Position numbers and translations under genes: made by a program. A DNA stretch of 64,000 nt, from NCBI GenBank assembly GCA_000497125.2, contig CM035316.1:634001-698000 (forward strand). The letters run 5' to 3'. The stretch is from Spironucleus salmonicida. Taxonomy: Eukaryota; Fornicata; Diplomonadida; Hexamitidae. Each line of letters opens with the position of its first letter. Position 1 is the stretch's first letter. Below, piece after piece: positions 47,401-56,735 of this stretch. The notes under the pieces were generated by a model that saw only the letters and a list, made by a program, of their open reading frames with translations, had not been told where the DNA came from and ran no database searches.

Positions 47401-49293
47401 GAGGTCGATTTTGGGCTAATTTGGCTCGATCAGGATCGACTGCTCGTCGTTCAAAATGCTCGTCAGCTGCGTTCGCTGCGTCGTCATTGCGTCTAAAAAC
47501 GAGTGATTTGAGGTCCGCGCCACGTCCTCAGAATCGTCGATTTTATCCAAAATTTTGTTCCGTTCGGGCATTCTGAAGAGGAAATCCGCCACGCCGGCCT
47601 GCTTCACTATCGAGAAGATTTTGATTCTCCCGCTGTCGTCGCCGTAGCAGACGATTCCGGCCTCGTCAGAGACGTCCATTGCCGTTATTTTGTTCGTTGC
47701 GGGCGTCAGAAACTGTTTTCCGGTCTGGTAGCCCTAAAATTGAATATAGGGCTTAAACTGCTGCGAATTGACCAGAACCGAGTCAATTGTGCACAGAATC
47801 GAACTCGTAGCTTAAAGCCAGGCCGTAAACGGGCTTATAGACGAGCTAGAAAACAGAAATTCGGGCCAGGTACTCGGATCAGCGTAAAGAGCCGAATCCA
47901 GCGGATCCAGGTCCTCAGCGCCGACGATATTGACCTTATTCGAAAATTCCGTTTAATTCAACTGATATAACGCCTAATTTTGAATCCGCAAATTCCCGGG
48001 CGACCGGATTAGCTCCTTGAGCTTCGCGACCGAATCGAAGGCGCTCAAAACGGCCAAATTTTGACATTCCAGCCCGTTCGGCGCCGCCTGGACGCGGAGC
48101 GAATTTTTTATCAATTCGCTGATTTTCGAGGGCCGGAATCTGCTCGTTACGTAGCTCTGGCCGTTCTGCTGCTGCGCCAGGACGCTGAGCCGCTAATTCG
48201 CGTCCAGCGCGACGATCGGCGACTCGCCCGGCAGCAGGATGCTGAGCACCAGCGTCACCTCGCAGAGCGTAATGCTGAGCTGGTTGACCGTCTTGCAGGG
48301 CGCCGTTTGGCGCGGAATTGCGGACTCGATTTGGTCGTCCAATTTGTCGATTCTGAAGACCAAAATCCGGCCTTTGCTGGTGCCCAAAATGAGCACTTTC
48401 TGCTAAAGCGATAACAGTTTAACGATTTTCTCGTCTTTCGCGATAACGTTTTCGGGGTGATTTCTGATCAATTTGTAGGGCGGCTGGGTCTTCTGGGTGG
48501 TGCGAATGTGGCAGTGGTGGGATAATGCTACTTCGCTCGGGATAAAACTCACCAGGGACTCTTCTTTGAGCACTAGGATTTCGCTGACATCCGCTGCAAG
48601 CAGAAAGCTGTAATTTCCGTCTTAGAAAACGCAGTCGAATTTGTTGATTATCTTCTTAACGTTCATTGGGGACTGGATTCTGATCGAAGAGTCGGATACG
48701 TTCATCATTGTGTAAATTCCTGGTCCATAAATGCAGAACATATCTGACTTATACTTGTGAAAAGCTAGATTCGTAACTTCTCGTTAAACCTTGAAATTGT
48801 GTAAGCATTTAGGTTGTGAAATTGGTATTAAGTTCGTAGAGGGGTTTTAAAACCATTCGGTAACGGAAGGTGGGATTTACCAGGCGACCAGGAAATAATC
48901 AGGAGCACCTGTTTAAAAAACAACATACTTGCCATCAAGTGATACTGCTACTCCAATAGCATGTTTTGGTAAAGGTAATGAATCTTATACATATAAAACT
49001 GCAACTTTTTACAACGGCTTTAAAGAAAACAAGTGAGCCTTATACGATGAGGATTCATATTACATAATAGCTAAAAATCTTCTACCAGGGTCCATTCCTA
49101 TACATGCAATGTGTTTATAAGAGTCATCTAAATGAATAAATTTAGACAAATTTGATACATTATCATGAATTTACAAAAATTTACCTGCGAGCTGTATAGT
49201 AGTATTAGCATCATAACCAAAACGAATAGGAAAATCAACAGCTTTCGGATTATTTAAAGCAAACACTGGCTGAATGGTAGGCAACTTTGACAT
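44461..49293 (-). CDS. Large WD40/coiled-coil axonemal protein (CFAP43/44/57 type)
   Basis: A 1610-residue protein with TAA/TAG read as Gln throughout and TGA at 44461. Residues about 1-880 contain degenerate WD40 beta-propeller blades (examples VAVSLDGKYVVFQTGAPDYF near 100 and VLILGTSKGRILVFRID near 300). Residues about 1030-1540 are coiled coil, and the C-terminus is acidic and Pro-rich (SALPPGVPRPPSKLGKE). This architecture and size match the CFAP43/CFAP44/CFAP57 group, which tether dynein arms in the 96-nm repeat of the axoneme. Which member cannot be told by eye. The ATG at 49293 lies 31 bases from the outer end of the big inverted repeat, so its upstream region is partly inside the repeat. 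GC content changes several times inside the gene. Confidence 0.75.
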
Positions 49294-49334
49294 TACTTGG
49301 AATGGAAAATTACTTATTTTAAAGATATAATAGG

Positions 49335-49560
49335 TATATTGTCCGCGATAAACATTTGGCAACGACGAGGGCATCCCGAGCCGCTGCGGCATACTAGGAA
49401 TGCTGAGCAAGCAGGCTTTCCACATTGGCTTGCCTTTCAGTCGTCTCCGGTCACCACCTCGCCCGCTGATGATGGTTGGCGGTACCAGCAGGACAGCATG
49501 GACGCCATTGACCCGCGTAGCCAGCCCTTCAGCTACGGGTGGCAGCTTGTATTAATCTAG
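49335..49560. other. GC-rich fragment at repeat edge, possible gene remnant
   Basis: About 220 bases near 60 percent GC between the outer edge of the arm and an AT-rich gap before APRT. Several frames are open here on both strands and look protein-like (on plus a frame with DAIDPRSQPFSYGWQL; on minus one with ANVESLLAQHSQYAAAARDAL), and one plus frame runs into APRT. I cannot choose among them. A gene fragment cut at the repeat boundary is the simplest idea. The mirror copy is 62453-62678. Confidence 0.35.
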
Positions 49561-49597
49561 ATTCTTAGGAATCTTGAACCACAAATCTAGGATTATT

Positions 49598-50173
49598 ATG
49601 CGTAGTGCAACAGAAGATTTGAGAACGTCCCTTCCTTTATCAATGGAACGCGTCAAGCTCCTCGCCCGCGACATCCCAGACTTCCCTACTCCAGGGATCA
49701 TGTTCAAGGACTTCGGACCTGTATTCGCAGACTACGAGGCCTGCGCCTAGCTGCGTTCCGCGCTCTACGCCCAGGTCAAGCATCTGCCCATTACGAAGGT
49801 GCTGATCCTGGAGACGCGCGGCTACCTATTCGGCACTCTACTGGCATAGGACCTCAAGACCGGCGTGGTGCCTGTGCGCAAGGCCGGCAAGCTCCCCGGC
49901 GACACGCTGCAGATCACATACGACCTGGAGTACAAGAAGGGCGAAAAGTGCGAGATCCAGGCGGGGCTGCTCGGTCCCTCCGACATCATTCTCATCCACG
50001 ACGACCTCATCGCCACCGGTGGCACCGTGCAGGCCGCGATCGACCTGGCGCTGAAGGCCGGCGTGAAGGCGGAGAACATCTACGTCAGCTTCATCGGCAA
50101 GATCACGTTCCTCAAGGGCGTGGAGAAGATCAGGAACTTCAAACAGGTGTTCAGCCTGATGGACCTGGACTGA
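49598..50173 (+). CDS. Adenine phosphoribosyltransferase, left copy
   Basis: A 191-residue APRT that converts adenine and PRPP to AMP, the key purine salvage step in organisms that do not make purines. Family motifs are FPTPGIMFKDFG at residues 29-40, an RGYLFG hood region, PVRKAGKLPG, and the PRPP-binding loop DDLIATGGT at about residue 135-143. An in-frame ATG at 49643 (before ERVKLLARDIPDFP) would give 176 residues and fits the common start about as well. The frame is also open further upstream without a clear ATG. Very GC-rich, with TAG as Gln at two points. TGA at 50171. Confidence 0.92.
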
Positions 50174-50224
50174 CCCGTTAATGTTTATTTATTATATAGT
50201 ATCAATCCCAGCCACCCTCGAAAT

Positions 50225-51829
50225 ATGTCCGAAGCCTCCCTCTACGAGCAGATCGTGCGTATCCTCACTGCCAACAACTACGAGGCGCCCGACAACCTCG
50301 TAAACTTCTCCCACGCGCGGTAGGAGTTTCTGCCCACCAGTTTCTCGCGAAACGCCAAGTTCCACGTGGTTGTCGACGGCTCTTACCAGCTCAAGGCGGA
50401 CTACGAGGAACCCAACGTGCAGCACAGTTACGATAAGTAGTCACAGGCCACGCAGACGTAGTTCAAGCTGACGCAGGCCCTGACGGTCCAGACAGCGCAG
50501 GTATCGTTCGCCCACAGCACCGGCATGATATCCCGGAGCGGTATCTATGACCTGTACAGGAAGCCTCGTGCGAAGGCCACGGTGCATACAGCCTTCGACA
50601 AGGAGGTGACGCTGTTCTAAGCGGTGGTTCTGACGGAGCGCATTGTGGCACAGCAGATCGGTCGAAAGACCATCACGGAGTACGTGATGTGGCAAGGTAG
50701 CCGGTAGCAGCCGCACAAACTTCTGTACACCATCAACCAGGTCAAGCAGCAGGTGTCCTGCATCCGGTTCCACCCCCAGCGCAAGGATATATTCGCGGTC
50801 AGCTACGGGAACCGCAACCAGCAGAACACCACGAAGACATCCTACTTCGAAATTTACTCGGTCAACAACATCTTCAATGCGATCTACCGAGTCGAGACCA
50901 GCACCGACGTTATGTGCATGGCATGGTCCCCGTTCTAGTACAACATCATCATCGTGGGGTTCCTCAACGGACAACTGGCCGTGTATCAGATCGACCAGTG
51001 CATCACGCTACTGCAGCGCGTCCATGCCCACGATGAGTTCGTGTCCTCGATCTCCTTCAAGGTCGATCGCAGCCAGTTCATCTCCACCTCGCTGGACGGT
51101 AGCTACAAGCTGTTCGAGATCAAGCAGAGCCAGCTCAGGGAGATTCACTCCGCGAAGATCTACGACAACGGCTACGAGAATGATATCTACGCGAAGAACG
51201 TCCCCACCAGCCAGCGGACGTCCATCCTGGGCGTTATCTCGAGCAAGTTCTGCCAGGACCCCAAGACGTCCTTTCTGATGTTGCTGGGGACGGACTCGGG
51301 GGTGGTGAGGATGCTGTCCTCGAGCCTGTATCTGAGCGTGATTCAGACCTTCATCCAGCACGACATGGCCGTGTACTCGGTCGACTTCAACCATTTCAAC
51401 ACGGACCTCATCGTGTCCGCAAGCGAGGACTTCACTGTCAAGCTCTGGCTCAAGAAAGTCCCCAAGCCGCTGCTTTCGTTCGATCTAGGTGAACCCGTGA
51501 TGTTCTGCCGGTTCTGCGAGGTCAAGTCCACGGTGCTCATCTGCGTCACCACCTCCGGAAAGGTGTGCTTCTTCGACTTCGCCACTGACAAGGACACCTT
51601 CATCGTCCAGATAAACCTCGCTATGGAGGTGTCCACAGTTGAGATCTCGGCAGAGTTCATGATTCTGACTGTCGGGGAGGCCAGCGGGCAGGTCAGCGTG
51701 ATCAAACTGAGCTAGTGGTGGAAGGACTTTGACCTGCGGAAGCTGGAGAACCGCAAAGAGGATATGCGGCGCAAAAACATGGATGCGGTGGCGCAGTTCA
51801 TAGACTAGTGCATGCGCGGTATGAACTGA
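50225..51829 (+). CDS. Dynein intermediate chain (WD40), left copy
   Basis: A 534-residue dynein intermediate chain. Residues about 1-175 form the N-terminal region that binds light chains, and from about residue 180 there are WD40 repeats with the dynein IC signature near VMCMAWSPFQYNIIIVGF and later FNHFNTDLIVSASEDFTVKLW. The C-terminus is a basic helix. The pattern fits an axonemal intermediate chain (DNAI1/DNAI2 or inner-arm type) anchoring dynein heavy chains to doublets. It follows APRT by 51 bases on the same strand. ATG 50225 (MSEASLYEQ), TGA 51827. Confidence 0.85.
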
Positions 51830-51911
51830 GGTTCGCGGAACACCAGCTCGGACCGCAAATCACAAATTCCTTATTATACGAGCACCCACATTTCACACCA
51901 TTCCACTAAAT

Positions 51912-54900
51912 ATGGAGACCTTGAGAGCGTTTGCGTAGATTATGACTCCTGCCGAGGCAGCTGTGACGGCCGAGACCTTCAAGTTCCCCGAGTCATCTTA
52001 GACCCCTGTTCTGGCCACAGAGCCGTAGGACTTTGATCAGTTCGACGCCTTCCTGGTGGAGTACACTAACATCCAGCTCAAGGAGGATGAGATTCGCTAC
52101 AAGCTAGCGAGCAAGCTCCCAATAGAAGACATTGATGCATACGCGATTAATGTATTCGATAACGACTTAAAGCCCCCTCCGCAGCTGCATGAATCACCAG
52201 CATTCCCGATATACTTTAGACATGCGTAGGCCCCTACTTAGATCGTGTCAAAAGCCGAATTTACAGAGAACTTCAACAGCCTCACCGATAGCATGTTTGC
52301 TAATATCGACATGAGCAATTTTGTTGTCGCAGGAGGTGCAGTTCTATCATGCTTGCTACCAAACTGCCGTTTTTCGAATATTGAGGCATCCCACTAGAAG
52401 TAAATTGGATTGGACATCCAGTAGCCGGTGCCAGCAGACTTATCCGGTCTCAACGGGTTCTTCACCTCGGACATAGACTTGTTCGTAGTTAACTGTACAC
52501 AGGAGGAGGCAAATCTCAAAGTAGACCGACTCATCGAGCAGCTGCAGACCAACTCTGGCTCTAAATTGATATTCCGTTCTAGCTAGGCAGTCTCGCTGCT
52601 CTCAAAGCACCGTGATGTATAGATTATATTCAGAATTTACAACTCGATGTCAGAGATCCTGCTTGGCTTTGATATCGACTCTGCGGCAGTCTGCTACGAC
52701 TTCTAAAGTTAGAATGCGTACTTCACACCGCGTTCTCACTTCGCAATTCTTTCCCGCACCAACGTCCTGAATCAGCTTAGGAGAAGTAAGAACTATGGCT
52801 AACGACTCATTAAATACGCCAATAGGGGGTTTTAGATTGCAATTCCTGGGTTCTCTCGTAACTGCCTGGTCGTTTAAAAGCTTACCAAGAATGCCGACCT
52901 GGTTGATCAGAAATGTCATTTTAGGACTAAAAATGAGCAGGTATACCTGGAGGGCCTGGTTCGATAAGAAAAGACCGGCAACCTGCTATGCTCAAGTGAG
53001 ATTAACCAGATTATCGAGGCTGAAATTGGGAGTTCAGTAAACTTCTTAGGAATCGACTAGAAATTCTATCAACAACAGTGTCGGCTAGTTGGTGTCGTTC
53101 TGTAGAACACTCGAATCGAAAATCGTATATAGAACGAGAAGAACCGTATGGCGCGTAACCTATAGACTGAGGCGAACCGAGGATTCAAACAGTCTATGGC
53201 GGTTGTATAGGGATGTGTTCAGGATGACAAAGTAGGAGAGAACCCGGTGTCGTATAACCTGACTAAACATACAGAGACTGATGTACTCTCACATCAATTT
53301 GCGTTCTAGTCGGATTACTGCATTCCAACGTCATTTGGCTTCCACTCGCAGAATGCTATCGAATATTCTCTGGAACATCCACGTTCCTTACCAAACCTCT
53401 ACATTGGGCCTTATCGCTAGTAGTTTGTTAATTTCGTTATAGAAAACCCAGGAAAGTAGGATCTATTCACATCAAGCTTCCACCCAGACAATTCATATGG
53501 TTTTTATGGAGACCTCAGATTATTTTGCGGGTAAAATGTATTTTTGCGCAATGAAATAGCAACAAAGTAAAGTTTAGAGTTTAAACTCTTTTTCCTAAAT
53601 CACTTCTGTTCTCTACCCCCATAGATTGCTGCTGATATAGTCTAAAGTAAGGAAGAATAGAAAAAGTATGTACAGTATAACCTATATAAGCAAGAAGTCT
53701 CCGGATGTGTTTAAATAAGCCAGCTCCACTCAGTACAAATCAAGATACAACATATGAGATAGCTTATATAGCAATGCTCGGAGATTTGTTGTTAGAGATA
53801 ACTTGACCAGGAAAGCAAGATTGTTATTAAGGATAATGATCGCCAGGTGCTGCGTTGGACCTGGTATTTGTCGGAAACAGAAATTGAGGCTCTTGATGAA
53901 TCTTAGTCCCTGCAGGCGAAACTTGCCAAAAATTACTTCGTCCAGATATTGGAAAGCAAGAAATCTGGCAATCTCCTAGCTGAGTATGAGGAACAGAGCC
54001 GTTGGATCGCTGAATTCGAAAACACTTTCCAATGTGATGTTGCAAAATTATTTTAGCAAGTACTACATGGAGACCAAAGCACAACTGTCCTAGGATAGAC
54101 ATATAATATTCCTAGTAAGGAGGCTATTATTATATTTTTAAATGAGCTTAATCTATTAGCTATTGCTGAGGTAGAGCTATTCGAAATTTAAGGAAATGAG
54201 TTCCAGTAGAGCTATCATGACAGCAGGCTAGATATCCGTTTCGAGGTATCACTCAGTATTGACAACATGGATTATATCAGACAACTGATGACATCCCAAT
54301 TAAGCCATACTTTTATCGCATTAGCAAAGGTGCAGATTTAGCCTGACCTTTCCTATATGCTTATTACGTTTAACATGTCGAATATTTACACTCTTAATGA
54401 ATTACTCCCAGAAGTTAGCTCATTCGATACCATGTTTTTGTTTTATTAGTAGTTCTTAGATATGGTACGCAACCATCTTATCCTGCCATCCAATAGCAAT
54501 TTGTATGTGTTCCGCTAGTCCTTGATATTCTATGATTTTGCTAGGAATGCTCACCAGCATATAGCTCTGGAGCATGCGGATAGTTACCTAACAACTTAGC
54601 TCGGTATAGATGAGAATCTAGTACGCTCGATGAAAACATTTATTCCAAGTACAACAAAATCGCTCGAGCTACCAATCACTCTTATCAGACAACTTCTCTA
54701 TAAGCAAGGTAGAGCCAGCAGCCAACTCATACTAAATTTGAATGGGGCTGGAGTTGATGGTATTCTTCTTCCATTTAAGATTGTCAAAACATCCAATTAA
54801 ACTCTGGAGCTGACGCGTGGTGGAGATTTTCTCAGTACTATTGACCTTTTCAAGCAGATAGGTGATCTTAACTATTAAACGCTGACCACACCACAATTAT

Positions 54901-55277
54901 ATCTTCTGGGAAAGGCAATTGCGTATGCACTATTTAATCAGATTTAGCTAAATCTCACCCACCCACTACCATTGGTGTTTTTTAGATCGATTTTAGTTGG
55001 AAAGTTCTATATGTACAACAAATTTGAGGCAGAGATAGCACGTTTTGACCTTTCAAAATTGAATGTTCACCACGATATCTTAACTGTTAATAATTAGGAA
55101 ATACTTAGAAAAGACATGCATAATGATCAGTTTGACTGTATCTGCGCTAATCAAGAGGCTTCAGGGTGTAAGTTCCGTATAACTAGTATTATTGAGGGCT
55201 TTGAGACCATGGGAGGTATCAGATAGTTTGGCGTTCTCAATGCCGTCTAGGTTGCTAGGGTACTCTCAGGCGAGTGA
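51912..55277 (+). CDS. Nucleotidyltransferase-like plus truncated HECT-like protein, left copy
   Basis: A single 1121-residue frame. Residues about 130-330 carry a nucleotidyltransferase-fold segment: AGGAV near 141-142, SDIDLFVV with Asp187 and Asp189, a third acidic site in GFDIDSAAV, and the RRSKNYGQRLIKYANRGFQ block. I know this SDIDLF pattern from ankyrin-linked proteins of fungi, protists and giant viruses, where its activity is not established. Residues about 640-850 are helical. From about 880 the sequence resembles a HECT ubiquitin-ligase N-lobe (LGKAIAYALFNQIQLNLTHP, then a GF....VLN...VARVLSGE end), but it stops at TGA 55275, before the C-lobe with the catalytic Cys. The 3' end lies 9 bases inside the repeat edge. 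GC falls along the gene. Confidence 0.65.
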
Positions 55278-55375
55278 TAGCTTAAATAATTTGTAATTAC
55301 GGCAAATATCTTTTTAGGAATTAAATATCGTTTAATATAAATATAATTATAATATATAGTAAATTATTAGTAACA

Positions 55376-55448
55376 ACCTTTATGGTGTAGTGGTTAGCAC
55401 ATAGCATTTACGTTGCTCAGGTCCTGGGTTCAATCCCCAGTAAAGGTA
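55376..55448 (+). tRNA. tRNA-Val (anticodon TAC), copy 2
   Basis: Identical over all 73 bases to the tRNA at 43165-43237, with different flanks on both sides. It lies in the spacer of the large inverted repeat, 90 bases from its left arm. Confidence 0.93.
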
Positions 55449-55504
55449 TGTTTTTTAAATTTTCATAATATATAATTTTTCTTCACATAAACAACTATTC
55501 TAAA

Positions 55505-55831
55505 ATGGGAAAATGTTAATCTACTTAATCTTGTTCAGGAGCTCAGATTAGGTTAGAGGAATGCATTCGACCATTACCCAAAGTTACTATTAGCAAAATA
55601 AAAGAGAATCCTATTTTAGAACTTGCATCTGGTTATTTTATAACAAAACCTGAAATTAAAACTAGCTAGATAGAAGAAGATTAACAAAACGAGATTTGTT
55701 TTTACTAGATACCAGCAGATAATATATTTTAATTAAGTTATGAAAAAATTAATGAGTTAGAAAAATAAAATAAGACAATAAAGTCATTTGAAATAGTTGA
55801 TTTAAACATGCGATATAGTGAGGATCTTTGA
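55505..55831 (+). CDS. N-acylated small protein MGKCQS, with in-frame TGAs downstream
   Basis: A 108-residue ORF beginning MGKC, where Gly2 allows myristoylation and Cys4 palmitoylation. It is Gln- and Glu-rich, with no known domain. After the TGA at 55829 the same frame reads 14 more codons to a second TGA at 55874-55876, then about 50 protein-like codons (VVPVMIQLITNTIRNMIYK). Either the gene ends at 55831, or a longer ancestral ORF has been broken by two TGAs. Confidence 0.5.
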
Positions 55832-56141
55832 TGCAATTTTTCACTTTCGCAGCTAGTTTAGCAAATACCATAATGATATAATAAATGTATAGATAAAAAT
55901 CATAAAACAAAAATAGTCGTACCAGTAATGATACAATTAATTACTAACACTATTAGAAACATGATATACAAGATTAGCGGAATTAAAGTGCCAGATAAGC
56001 ATGATTAGTAATATTAATAATTAAAAACCTTTATTCGTTTTAGGATAATAAATTATTAACATTTTATAGTATATTTTATGATTTTTAACTATATAATAGT
56101 ATTTCTATATAATTTAAAACAAAATATCTAAAATTCAAAAA
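55832..56141. other. Spacer sequence with possible decayed coding
   Basis: Contains the continuation described for the MGKC gene (55832 to about 56000), then AT-rich upstream sequence for the gene at 56142. The centre of the palindrome is at 56006.5. Confidence 0.35.
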
Positions 56142-56690
56142 ATGTCTTTCCCATAAACAGAAAAAATTATATCCACACTTTAATCAGAACTTGAAAGTTC
56201 TTTATAAATACAGAAAGATTTACTTTAATAACTATTAGCACATCAACAAACATAACTTTTGATTAAGTCATTATATGCAGAAAATCTAAATATTTCTACA
56301 AAATAAGAATAAATGAATTTGATACCAATTATTGAAAAATAAAAGATGCGACTAAAAGTAGACTCTACATCAATTTTTCGACATGCGGTGAATCTGAAAG
56401 AACTAAGTAATAATCTAGATTTAGAATTGCATAATTTAAAAGCTAAAGTCCACAAACTGGAAAGTCTAGGTGTCCTGAAAATGGTTAAAAGCAATAAATA
56501 AATTTAATAAAGCTTTAAAGAATTAAATGAAGCAAATCGGTCATACTAAGAGGAGAAGAAATAGTTTCTTCATTTGACTTGTGAAAAATTTATTAGCTAT
56601 TGTGGAGCCAAAGAAGTTAAATCTATGAAGTTAGCATTATAACATAAGAATTAACAAAATTGGGATGAATAAATTAGCAAAATTGAGTGA
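56142..56690 (+). CDS. Coiled-coil protein in the palindrome spacer
   Basis: 182 residues, ATG 56142 to TGA 56688. Helical and Gln-rich, with a conserved-looking central basic patch (KQKMRLKVDSTSIFRHAVNL) and a Cys pair at about residues 149 and 156. It is convergent with the right-arm copy of the HECT-like gene and sits only in the spacer, so it is single copy. No family recognised. Confidence 0.65.
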
Positions 56691-56735
56691 AGGTATTACT
56701 AGATTTACGTGCAATTAATAATACTCTTTAAGCTA

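Larger units (their letters stand above)
49324..55286. repeat. Left arm of 6-kb inverted repeat
   Basis: 5963 bases that recur in inverted orientation at 56727-62689; every paired position I compared satisfies left + right = 112013, so there is no indel, and I see no substitution inside. The arm carries a GC-rich fragment, APRT, a dynein intermediate chain and a nucleotidyltransferase/HECT-like gene. Identity ends at 49324 with a few more matching bases beyond a mismatch (to about 49315), and at 55286. Confidence 0.92.

Noticed and set aside
49297-50181. Long plus-strand frames overlapping APRT
   Set aside because: They run in another frame over the APRT gene, with Arg/His/Gly-rich shadow sequence.
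55376-55448. tRNA read with a different anticodon
   Set aside because: Only the TAC reading gives a 7-base anticodon loop with U33 and a proper stem.
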